From positions 31,803,751 through 31,867,750 of the forward strand of contig NC_061867.1 in NCBI RefSeq assembly GCF_907164915.1: a DNA stretch of 64,000 nucleotides, read 5' to 3'. The position numbers and the translations under genes were made by a program. Of the stretch, positions 1 through 8,257 are shown piece by piece. The first letter of the stretch is position 1. The number at the start of each line of letters is the position of its first letter. Below the pieces are notes generated by a model. The model made no database searches. It saw only the letters and a program-made list of their open reading frames with translations, and was not told the DNA's origin. The DNA comes from Impatiens glandulifera (taxonomy: Eukaryota > Streptophyta > Magnoliopsida > Ericales > Balsaminaceae).

Positions 1-70
1 CCCCGTCCCAATGCTCCATACAAGATTCGAAGTCGATGCTCATGAAATTTCCTACGGTTCGAATCGGCAT
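1..70 (-). CDS. Post-pol gene B, N-terminal fragment (runs off window)
   Basis: An ATG at position 70 on the minus strand opens a frame that stays open to the window edge (23 codons). The peptide begins MPIRTVGNFMSIDFES, closely matching the start of gene B in element 2 (34115), which begins MPSRTLPNFLSIDFDS. The I-D-F core corresponds to the Q-V-D-F signature of genes A and C. A TATA-like box lies about 85 nt upstream at 151-160, the same spacing as in element 2. Function unknown; only the first part of the shared N-terminal module is visible. Confidence 0.75.
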   Translation of the reverse strand, partial: MPIRTVGNFMSIDFESCMEHWDG

Positions 71-522
71 GATGCTAACTTTGCTATTTAGAGAGAGAGT
101 TCAAGAGAGTTTTATGTTTAGGATGTGTTTAGTTGATTAGAAGATAGCCCTTTATATAGATTCGGTTTTGGAGGGAAAATATTAGCATTGAATGTCAGTT
201 TTGTTTTATTGGAGAAGAGAATCTTTATGTTTCCAAGGTTCATTGGAAAGAGGCTGATTGCGGAGCTCGAGGTAGGTTTTAGTTGAAAAGTAACCAAGTT
301 AGTTGGGTAGTAATTATTCAGGTGGTTGAGGGTTACTGCATTAATTAAATATTACTTTTCATTAATGACCCATGCAACAACACACTGAAAAGTAACCGAT
401 ACAAACCGAAGATAACTTAATCTAAAACGGAAGAAGACATAGGTAAAACCGAAATGATCATAAGGATGTCAAAGATACACCCGGTGCGTGCAGCAAAATG
501 ACCGGGTGTAGGAAGGAGTGAC
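71..522 (-). other. Spacer between genes A and B of element 1
   Basis: Non-coding spacer equivalent to 33660-34114 of element 2. It holds the presumed 3' UTR of gene A and the promoter and leader of gene B. No ORF of note. Confidence 0.6.
151..160 (-). promoter_or_regulatory. TATA-like box of gene B (element 1)
   Basis: Minus strand reads TCTATATAAA, 81-90 nt upstream of the gene B ATG. The same ten bases are at 34023-34032 before gene B of element 2. Position and conservation suggest a core promoter; transcription has not been shown. Confidence 0.5.
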
Positions 523-1284
523 CTAATAACCGCTGGAGGTGACCGCACCGTTGGGGTTGTTGCGACGGTTCCTTCTCTTCCAATCTTTCTCAAACCGCTC
601 ATAGAAGGAGTTGGTTACTTCCTTGGTTAGCACTTGAGCTTGATTCAGACCTTCGCCCGGACAGGTCGGTATGCCAAGCTCAAGAAGCAGACAACTCAAT
701 TGGGGAACGAGGCCGACTGTTCGAACGCCAATCATCCAGATTAGAACGTCGAACAGTACCCTTGACCAATTAACCGGTGTCCCGGTGGTGATGGCAGCCA
801 TCATGTTGAAGGATGCGGTACAATAGGTATTCGTCACATCTCTTCCTAAGATGCTTCGACCTATCACGTCATTGAGGAGCTGATATTCAGCCTTCAACAG
901 TAACTTTGTGCCATGGTCATCGATAGGTTGGTTAGACCGGGCAAAGGTTAGGGAGATCTCGGCCTTTAAGTCGGCTGGAACGTTGAGATCGGTTAAGCCT
1001 TGCTTTGGCAGCCCAAAGCACCTCCCAAAGTCATTCTCTGTGAAGTCGAATACTATACCGCCCACCTTTGATTGGATATGGGTGTCAAAATACGGTGTGC
1101 CTCTGAAAACCCTTGCGTTGTACAAGAATTCTAGGACATATTCTGGATAGATGACATACTTGTCATCCGGGAAGTATTGAAGACCTGTGTCTTCAAGTGA
1201 TTTGATCATTTTGAACACATCATAGTGTTCAGTGCTTTTTGCTGATTTGAAGTCCACTTGGAAGATGTTTGGAAACTGAGACAT
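523..1284 (-). CDS. Post-pol gene A, intact 253-aa protein of unknown function
   Basis: Uninterrupted 253-codon ORF with an ATG at 1284 and a TATA-like box 61-68 nt upstream. The N-terminal module starts MSQFPNIFQVDF, followed by a predicted helical segment (MIKSLEDTGLQYF), a V-x-E-F-L motif, a G-x-x-F-D-F-T-E-x-x-F segment near residues 75-85 and G-L-T-D-L near residue 98. A later V-N-W-S-R-V-L-F motif (about residue 172) recurs in genes B and C. The C-terminus is basic (KRRNRRNN). No signal peptide, membrane segment or catalytic motif seen. The copy in element 2 (32898-33659) is nearly identical but has one nonsense codon. I recall similar proteins in Gesneriaceae proteomes, usually called hypothetical; I cannot assign a role. 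It is not an obvious envelope protein. Confidence 0.85.
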   Translation of the reverse strand: MSQFPNIFQVDFKSAKSTEHYDVFKMIKSLEDTGLQYFPDDKYVIYPEYVLEFLYNARVFRGTPYFDTHIQSKVGGIVFDFTENDFGRCFGLPKQGLTDLNVPADLKAEISLTFARSNQPIDDHGTKLLLKAEYQLLNDVIGRSILGRDVTNTYCTASFNMMAAITTGTPVNWSRVLFDVLIWMIGVRTVGLVPQLSCLLLELGIPTCPGEGLNQAQVLTKEVTNSFYERFEKDWKRRNRRNNPNGAVTSSGY

Positions 1285-1344
1285 TTTTGTCTTAGTGAGA
1301 GAATGAGTTATGACTTGTGATTGTTTTGTTTAAGGTTTGTTCAT

Positions 1345-1352
1345 CTTATATA
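1345..1352 (-). promoter_or_regulatory. TATA-like box of gene A (element 1)
   Basis: Minus strand reads TATATAAG within a block (CCACTAGTATATAAGATGA) that is identical upstream of gene A in element 2 (TATA at 32829-32836). Spacing to the ATG is the same in both copies. Confidence 0.55.
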
Positions 1353-1793
1353 CTAGTGGAGAGAGAACCCTATTATCCAGGTATCACAGGTGATAATGTC
1401 TATTATCCAAAGGGGAAAAGGTTTTGAATAAAATAAGCATGTCTACAGCCTAGGATGTTGGTCATAGACATGGACCATGAGAGATATCAGATCTTCACGT
1501 TATTTTAGGTGAGACCATTTTACTTTGAAAAGGAAATGTTTCAGGACAGATAAGCTTAAACATAGATAATTATTCCACTTTTGTTTGAAGTTCAAATAAT
1601 CTAAGATAACCTATTTTCGAACCGGTCAGTTATCAGTTGTTTGTCCCGATGCGGTTATTTGGTGCAAGCACTAAATAACCGGTCGATTTACTCTATCTGA
1701 TAGACCAGGCGGTTCTTCCATAGGTACCTTGAGAATTTGAAGTTCAACAGTTTAGGAGGAACTACCGGTTTTATCTATCCGAGCCGAATTCCT
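1353..1793 (-). other. Conserved pol-to-gene-A spacer, element 1
   Basis: Non-coding stretch between the pol stop and gene A promoter, closely matching 32384-32828 of element 2 on the other strand. It contains a conserved 28-bp hairpin (1653-1680). No ORF is supported. Confidence 0.6.
1653..1680. other. Conserved 28-bp inverted repeat downstream of pol (element 1)
   Basis: Arms GGTTATTTGGTGCA and AGCACTAAATAACC pair at 12 of 14 positions with no loop. The equivalent site in element 2 (32500-32527) pairs at 13 of 14. Could be a 3'-end or processing signal for the gag-pol RNA, or part of the gene A promoter. Confidence 0.6.
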
Positions 1794-4700
1794 TTAAGCG
1801 TCCTTAGGGAGGATCTGACTAATGTCGGTTAAACCGAGAGTAATTCTGAATTGAGAAAACTTAGCTTCCTGTAGAGGCTTGGTGAAGATATCGGCTACTT
1901 GTTGATCAGTTGGTACGTATTCCAACCAGATATACTTCAGCATGACATGTTCCCGAATGAAGTGGTGCCTTATGTCAATGTGCTTGGTTCTGGAGTGTAG
2001 AACTGGATTGTAGGTGATTGCTATGGCACTTGTGTTGTCACAGAAGATCGGAGACTCTTCGGCTATGACACCGAAGTCCGTCAGTTGTTGTTGGATCCAA
2101 AGGAGTTGTGAACAACAGCTTCCGGACGCCAGGTATTCAGCTTCTGCGGTGGATGTGGCCACTGATGTTTGTTTCTTGCCATGCCATGAAACAAGCCGGT
2201 CACCTAGGAATTGGCATGTTTCGCTGGTGCTTTTTCTATCGATCTTGCAACCTGCGTAGTCTGCATCTGAATAGCTCGTTAGGTTAAAAGATGAATCCTT
2301 TGGATACCACAGGCCGACATCAGGTGTTCCCTTTAGGTATTTCAAGATCCTCTTTGCGGCTGTATAGTGGGATTGTTTTGGATAGGCTTGAAATTTTCCA
2401 CACACACCGACTGCAAATAGAATATCCGGTCTACTTTTTGTCAGGAATAGGAGAGAACCGATGATGCCCCGGTAAGCTATCTGGTCTACCGATTGACCCT
2501 CATCATCCTTGTCCAATTTAACCGATGAGCTCATTGGAGTAGCCGCTGAGGAGCATGTGTCCATCCCAAATTTCTTTAGAAGCTCCTTGGTATACTTGGG
2601 TTGGCTAATGAAAGTTCATTCTTCGAGTTGTTTAACCTGTAGACCGAAACTTAATTCTCCCATCATACTCATTTCAAATTTGTTAGTCATCAGGTTTGAA
2701 AATTTGTCACATAACTTAGGATCGGTTGATCCGAAGATGATATCATCTACATAAATTTGAACAAGTAGGATATGTTCCTTCTTCTCAAATTTAAAAAGCG
2801 TTTTATCCACCGAACCGATGGTGAAGTCATGTTTTAACAAAAATGCGGTTAGTGTGTCATACCAGGCTCTAGGTGCTTGCTTTAGACCGTATAAAGCTTT
2901 ATTTAACCGGTATACATGGTTTGGGAATTCAGCACTTTTGAAACCGGGTGGTTGTTCAACATACACCTCTTCACGTAGGTCACCATTCAAGAATGCACTT
3001 TTAACATCCATTTGGAAAACCTTAAAGTTTTTGAATGCAGCAAAGGATAGAAAAATCCTAATAGCTTCAATCCTAGCTACGGGGGCAAATGATTCTTCAA
3101 AATCAATGCCTTCTTCCTGTTTGTAACCTTGTGCCACTAATCTGGCTTTGTTCCTCGTGACCAAACCGTCTTCATTGAGTTTATTTCTAAATACCCATCT
3201 TGTTCCTATGACCGGTTGATCTTTCGGTCTAAGGACTAAGTACCAGACTTTATTACTCTCGAAGTGGTTTAGCTCTTCTTGCATTCCCAAGATCCAATCC
3301 AGATCTGACAATGCTTCATCTATTCTTTTCGGTTCAATCTGGGATATAAAGGCGGAATTGAAGTATTCCTCCAGAATTTGACGCCTAGTTCGAACAGGTT
3401 CCGAAGGGTCACCTATAATTTGCTCAGGAGGATGCTTGGTGTTTCTTTTGAAATTCGGTTCAGCGATGTCTAACAAATTACCGTTTGATTGATCAAGGCT
3501 AGACATATCGGTAGGCTGAACAGGATTGTCAGACCGACCGATTTCCTCGGTTTGAACCGAAGTGTCAGCTTCCTGTTGTGGGACAGCTTGATCCAGCTGG
3601 GTTTCATCATTACCCATTTGGTTATGGATAAACCGCCTGAAAACCGGAGTTTCATCCTCACTATCAGAATGGATATTTGTATTTTCTAATCTGTTGTGTA
3701 GATCAAAGCATGATGCAGTATTGCTTTCAACCGATTCATCGAAAACAACATGAAGTGATTCCTCCATGGTTAAGGTTCTATTGTTATATACTCTATATGC
3801 CTTACTCACTGCTGAGTAACCTAACATGATCCCAGTATCGGTTTTTGCATCAAAAGAAGAAAGATAGGTTTTACCATTTATTTGAATGTAGCATTTACAA
3901 CCAAAAATCTTAAGGTACTTAAGGTTGGGAACTCTGTTAAAGTAAACCTCATACGGTGTTTTGTTGTGAAATTTGTTAATTAGAGACCGATTTTGTGTAT
4001 AACATGCGGTGTTGATAGCCTCAGCCCAAAATTTCTAAGCAATGCCCGAATCAGCTATCATGGACCGTGCGGCTTCCTTGAGAGTCCGGTTTCTTCTCTC
4101 GGCCAGATCATTTTGTTGAGGAGTCCTAGCACTAGACAACTCGTGTCTAATACCAGATTCATCAAGAAATGCGGTTAAAGTGTTGTTGGTAAATTCGGTA
4201 CCTCTATCACTTCTAATGCTATTAATGCGAGTTGACTTTTCATTTTGCAAACGTTTAAGTAGTGTGATCAAGTTGGATGCGGTTTCTCGTTTGGATGGTA
4301 AGAATATTACCCATGTAAATCTAGAGTAATCATCAATAACTACCATGGTGTAAAGCATACCACCTAGACTAATGACCTGAATCGGTCCAAATAAGTCCAT
4401 GTGAAGAAGATCTAAGCATCGGTTAGATTGTATATTTCCTTTACTTTTAAAGGTTGACTTAGTATGTTTACCCATTTGACATGCTGAGCAAACCTTATCC
4501 TTGTTAAATACTATGTCAGGAATACCTTCAACTAGCTTTTTACCGCGAATGTAGTTTAAGGTTTTCATGTTTAGATGGTTTAGTCTCTTATGCCATAACC
4601 AGGTTTGATCAGTCTTAGCTATCATGCATACAGGATATTCTACCTTAGTTTTCCAATCTACCTTGTAGATATTTCCTAGCCTATTTCCGCTGAGTAGTAT

Positions 4701-5063
4701 GGTACCTTGGGAGTTCTTAACTAAGCATGCATGTTTAAGAAATTCTACCATGTATCCAGCATCACACATTTGACTAATACTTAGCAAGTTAAAACGTAGG
4801 TTTTCAACTAAGAGTACATTATTAATTGTTAGGTTACCATGGACAATCTTACCCTTGCCCACAGTTCTACCTTTTGAGTTGTCACCGAAAGTGATTAGTG
4901 CACCGGTTTCTATCCTGATGTCGGTTAGCAGGTTGTTGTTCCCGGTCATATGCCTGGAGCAACCACTGTCCAAATACCATTCAGAGTTTCCTATCCGTTT
5001 CTTTATGTCCTGCAAAATGTTCATATTTACAACTATTTGGTACCCACATTCACTTGGGTCCAC
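1794..5063 (-). pseudogene. pol: Ty1/copia pol polyprotein (PR-INT-RT-RH), two nonsense codons
   Basis: One reading frame runs from about 5063 to 1794. The protease motif W-Y-L-D-S-G-C-S is near 4970. Integrase follows, with an H-x4-H/C-x2-C zinc-binding region and D, D, E catalytic motifs (H-M-D-L-F-G; R-S-D-R-G-T-E-F; L-A-E-R-R-N-R-T). RT has the Y-V-D-D box at 2742-2753. RNase H carries S-D-A-D-Y-A-G and C-D-N-T-S-A-I and ends at 1794. Breaks are a TAG at 4035-4037 where element 2 has CAG, and a TGA at 2616-2618. RT also lacks two residues after GELSF that element 2 keeps, and RNase H has K-S-T-S-E where element 2 has K-S-T-S-G. The start at 5063 is not an ATG; pol overlaps the gag C-terminal frame by 14 nt and lies in the +1 frame to it, so expression would need recoding. 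Confidence 0.92.
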
Positions 5064-5651
5064 ATGCGGTTAGTCCCTTGGGCATCCAAACATTGACAAA
5101 CCGGACGACTTTCTTTGCTAAGGTCTTAACCGTCCTTTTGGCACTCGGTTTTGGATACTTCGGTTTTTCTGCGAAGACCTTAAATGAGGGTGACTTGTAA
5201 TTTGTCCTACGCGGTCGATGATTGGCTCTCCTATTCTTTAGCAGGTCGGCTTTTCTTTTTTCAGGGTCAATCCATTTTTCAGAGGCAGTTGGACCTACAT
5301 AGGTTAGTTTTTCTTCTGTAAAATAGGCAGTCAGTTCCTCTTCGGCAGTTAGGGAACTTCTAATGAACCTTATAAGAGGGAGGTCATTCTTTGAGAACCT
5401 TACTCTTTCTACGGGTTTATGTTTTTTAGATCTATCGTCTATGTATCCTAAACCGAACATGCAAGTAGGGTGTCTCTTATAACTACACATCTTGTTCACC
5501 ATGTCACTAGATCTTTTATATGCGGCCATCTTATACTGAATTCGGGCATTTTCCTCTTTGGTTAATTCTCGAACTGGTTCACTAGACTGTTCGGTCTTGA
5601 GTAATGGTTCCGGTGCTAACTCGGTTTCTAATGTAGGAATTTTATCAGGTT
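5050..5651 (-). CDS. Gag C-terminal extension, in a shifted frame
   Basis: Open frame downstream of the gag stop, in the -1 frame relative to it. The in-frame ATG at 5529 begins MAAYKRSSDMV; the frame is readable from about 5651 and ends with a TGA at 5050, overlapping the start of pol. The product is basic and Lys/Arg-rich (a KRTVKTLAKKVVRF stretch), typical of the long gag tail seen in some plant copia elements. Element 2 keeps the same frame arrangement at 28524-29124, with one extra 1-nt deletion. Whether it is made as a gag extension by frameshifting or is a shared relic is open. Confidence 0.7.
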
Positions 5652-6833
5652 CTACTCGGGTATTTCCGGTTCTGTCGGAATGGGTACTATGGGGTCGGTC
5701 CTAAAATTGAGTTGCTTAGGTAATAAGGCTAACAGGTTCTTATACTCTTCTACCATATCATTCAATGTATTATATAACTCATCTTTAGTAAATTCTTCAC
5801 AGGGAGAGTCAAATACATGTTCCTCATTTGCCATGAGGCATGTGAGTTCATCATCACTGTCACTTTGAGCCCATAGACTTCCTCCATCAACGGCTATCAG
5901 TGCTTTCTGAACTTCACTTCCTTCACCGGTTTGTTGATAGTTATTTCGGTTATTTTGGTAATCCGGTTTCCGGTCATCCCTCCTCGGTTTTCTGCATTCC
6001 CACTTGAAATGTCCCAAACAGTTACAGTTATAACACCTTACATTGGATTTATCACCATAGTTGTAGTTTGTTGGTTGGCTTCTTTTCATGAACCTCCCAA
6101 ACTTCTGTGAAAGCATTGCCATGGCATCCTCGGTGAATTGTTCGGCGGTTCTGATCGGTGCAGGTGCATGTGCAACCGGTTCGGTAGATGTGATCAGTGC
6201 TCTAGTCGAGGTTGAGGCAGGGACTTCTTCTTCAGTCCTAGATTTCATTTCGAACTCATATGCCTTAAGATCTTCGAATACATCATGCAGTTTCATCTTA
6301 CTTAGGCAGTTTGATTCACTCATCACCATTGTCTTTATGTCCCATGCACTTGGAAGAGATCTTAAAGCTTTCATGATGACCTCCTTGTTGCCGTACCTCT
6401 TGCCAAGAGTTTCTAGTTCATCTAACACACTAGTGAACCGGTCACTGTATTCCCTCATTGTTTCTCCCGGTTTCATTTTGATGCTTTCAAACTTCTGAGT
6501 AGCTACCATTACCTTGTTTTCCTTGGTTCTTTCATTTCCCTCATAGATCTGAATAACCGTGTCCCATGTTTCCTTTGCGGTTTTGCAGTCTCTGATCTTG
6601 CAGTATGTGTTTCTGTCCACACTGTTGGAGATCCGATTTCTGGCATGGTTATCCAGGTTATTTCTTCTCCTATCTTCAGTTGTCCATTCCTTTCCGTCCT
6701 TGTTAATGATTATCGGTCCTTCGGCCAGAATGAGATCCATCTCATCGTCCAAGGTGATTAAGTGTAGGTGCATGCGTGCCTTCCAGTTGGAAAAATCATC
6801 ACCTTCTAGCATTGGAGGCCTATCGAAAGACAT
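5652..6833 (-). CDS. gag: Ty1/copia Gag, 393 aa
   Basis: ATG at 6833, 26 nt inside the PBS; open for 393 codons. Residues about 10-200 form the copia-type gag/UBN2 region (N-W-K-A-R-M at 16-21, then E-T-W-D, R-E-Y-S-D-R-F, L-P-S-A-W-D). A CX2CX4HX4C zinc knuckle is at residues 267-280 (CYNCNCLGHFKWEC), followed by a basic, Asn/Arg-rich tail and an acidic C-terminus. Gag assembles the virus-like particle and packages the RNA. The stop TAG (5652-5654) falls where the homologous protein continues in the -1 frame (5050-5651), as in element 2. Confidence 0.92.
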   Translation of the reverse strand: MSFDRPPMLEGDDFSNWKARMHLHLITLDDEMDLILAEGPIIINKDGKEWTTEDRRRNNLDNHARNRISNSVDRNTYCKIRDCKTAKETWDTVIQIYEGNERTKENKVMVATQKFESIKMKPGETMREYSDRFTSVLDELETLGKRYGNKEVIMKALRSLPSAWDIKTMVMSESNCLSKMKLHDVFEDLKAYEFEMKSRTEEEVPASTSTRALITSTEPVAHAPAPIRTAEQFTEDAMAMLSQKFGRFMKRSQPTNYNYGDKSNVRCYNCNCLGHFKWECRKPRRDDRKPDYQNNRNNYQQTGEGSEVQKALIAVDGGSLWAQSDSDDELTCLMANEEHVFDSPCEEFTKDELYNTLNDMVEEYKNLLALLPKQLNFRTDPIVPIPTEPEIPE

Positions 6834-6858
6834 GCTTGCTTGAGTATTGAAACTAACT

Positions 6859-6870
6859 GCTCTGATACCA
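6859..6870 (-). promoter_or_regulatory. Primer-binding site (initiator-Met tRNA), element 1
   Basis: Minus strand reads TGGTATCAGAGC, the usual plant copia PBS complementary to the 3' end of initiator-Met tRNA, 2 nt inside the LTR end. Confidence 0.93.
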
Positions 6871-6872
6871 AT

Positions 6873-8163
6873 TGTTAGGATCTAGGTCGCCGCTGGAGGA
6901 CCGGGGTTGGGCCGGTTAGCGCGTCTCACTCAAAGGGTGGTGATTAATCCGGTTAGAGATTAACATCGGGGTTTCAATACTACACAAACTGTCACAAACC
7001 CTTGAACCAGGTTCAAGCGCGGAAGATGTTTGTTTCAGGTTGAAGCAGCACACTTACAGGATAGGCAGAACCGGTTTTGAATAGGACAGGTTTAGAAATT
7101 GATGGGTCGGTTTTTGTAACTTGGTGATTCGGTTTAGATAGTGTAAAGTCGGTCAAAATGGTGTAGGTCGGTTAGAATGGGTCGGTTCGAATGTAAAACC
7201 AGCAGAAAGTAAATAACAAGACAGGTTTTTATGGATGTTCGGAGATAAAACTCCTACGTCACCCCTTCCTCTAGAAACCGCGAGAAGGATATTCACTAAG
7301 GAATACAAATACAATCCGATCGAGACTTATTTCCTGCTCGATAACACCCTTACAATTTACACCGAAATTGTAAAATACACACTTCAACTTTAGCACTTAG
7401 GCTTTTTCTAGAGAGAGACACACTCTTTTCACCTGTAGATTAAATGTTCACTATGTCCCTTGTCGCGTATTGTGTCCCCCATTTACTCCTCTTCAGCTGC
7501 TCCTTTTATAGGTGAAATATGCCAACGGTCATATTTCGCTTTCTTGAATCTGATTGGCTGAGCAGAGGTTCAGTGATTCAGACCCTGCGGTCATCTTTTT
7601 AGACCTGGCCGTCAACTCTACAGACTTTGCAGTCTGTTCTTTCGGTGTGTAAGACAAACCTGCTAGGTTTGTCTTTTACTCAATGTGGTAACTGTTGGTT
7701 AGACAGTTGTCTGTACTTGGAAGATTGCCTCTAATTTATCCTGAAAGTGGAAACATCCTGTAGGACTATCTTCTGCAGCCTGCAGACTTTCCTCAGACTT
7801 GTATAGATATGGAAATGTTCAGTCTGTTCCTTTGGTATCATTCTCAACAGATACCAAAAGTAACTTCTTGTGCTGGTCGGTCATTTGGCTTTTCACCGGA
7901 TGGCTTCCGGTGTAATTGGTTTAACCGGATAGCTTCCGGTTATTCGTTTGCCTTCTAGCTGATCGGCTGACTGGTGTTTCCGGTTTTTAGCTTTGGCCGA
8001 TCCTTTCTTTCTGCGGTCATGTTTCGAATGTTCCTGGTCGGTTTAATAGCTTAACCGGTTAATCTTCTTAACCGGTTCATTTGTTTGACCGATCCGGTTC
8101 CTTTGTTCCTGCATGGAAGGTTTATTTGTTAAGTTCTGTGAATCGGTCTAATTTTATCTAACA
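6873..8163 (-). repeat. 5' LTR of element 1 (1291 bp)
   Basis: Bounded by TG (6873) and CA (8163) on the plus strand; on the minus strand it starts TGTTAGATAAAATTAGACCG, like the LTRs of element 2. The minus-strand TATA box CCTATAAAAGGA is at 7501-7512. The U3 side (about 7860-8160) is crowded with ACCGGT/AACCGGTT palindromes. A conserved block (7225-7300) is shared with the LTRs of all other elements here. TTAAT at 8164-8168 is the candidate target duplication; its partner is outside the window. Confidence 0.9.
7501..7512 (-). promoter_or_regulatory. LTR TATA box, element 1
   Basis: CCTATAAAAGGA on the minus strand, mid-LTR. The same sequence is in the 5' LTR of element 2 (26675-26684), where it would drive the genomic RNA. 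Confidence 0.7.
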
Positions 8164-8257
8164 TTAATCTTTAATCGAATTAGTATCAATGGTTGTGTGT
8201 ATAAGCGTTCTCTTTTAGCCGGACCCCGGTCCACTATCGGCGATCCCGATCCTATCA
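8164..8257 (+). repeat. Diverged LTR terminus fragment in plus orientation
   Basis: The sequence resembles the U5 end of the element 2 LTR in plus orientation: TTAATCTTTAATCGAATTA here versus TTAATCTCTAACCGGATTA there, then GCCGGACCCCGGTCC versus GGCCGAACCCCGGTCC, then GATCCTATCA versus GATCCTAACA. It lies opposite to the minus-strand elements on both sides. No PBS follows. Either a relic of another insertion or a small inversion. Confidence 0.5.

Larger units (their letters stand above)
1..8163 (-). mobile_element. Ty1/copia LTR retrotransposon, element 1 (partial, 3' end outside window)
   Basis: Element on the minus strand. From right to left it has an LTR (8163-6873), a PBS matching initiator-Met tRNA, gag, pol in copia order (protease, integrase, reverse transcriptase, RNase H), then post-pol genes A and B. 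Gene order and sequence match element 2 (26070-38986) along the whole visible length, so a C gene, PPT and 3' LTR are expected left of position 1. Gag and gene A are open; pol has two nonsense codons. Integrase before RT fixes the superfamily as Ty1/copia. A Sirevirus assignment is inferred from size, extra ORFs and non-coding motifs. Confidence 0.93.

Noticed and set aside
523..1284. Gene A as a retroviral-type envelope
   Set aside because: No signal peptide, no transmembrane segment and no cleavage motif visible; basic C-terminus and paralogues with coiled coil and NLS-like clusters do not fit.
6088..6498. 136-aa antisense ORF over gag, also seen at 27671-28075
   Set aside because: It mirrors conserved gag codons on the other strand; no independent start, promoter or domain evidence.
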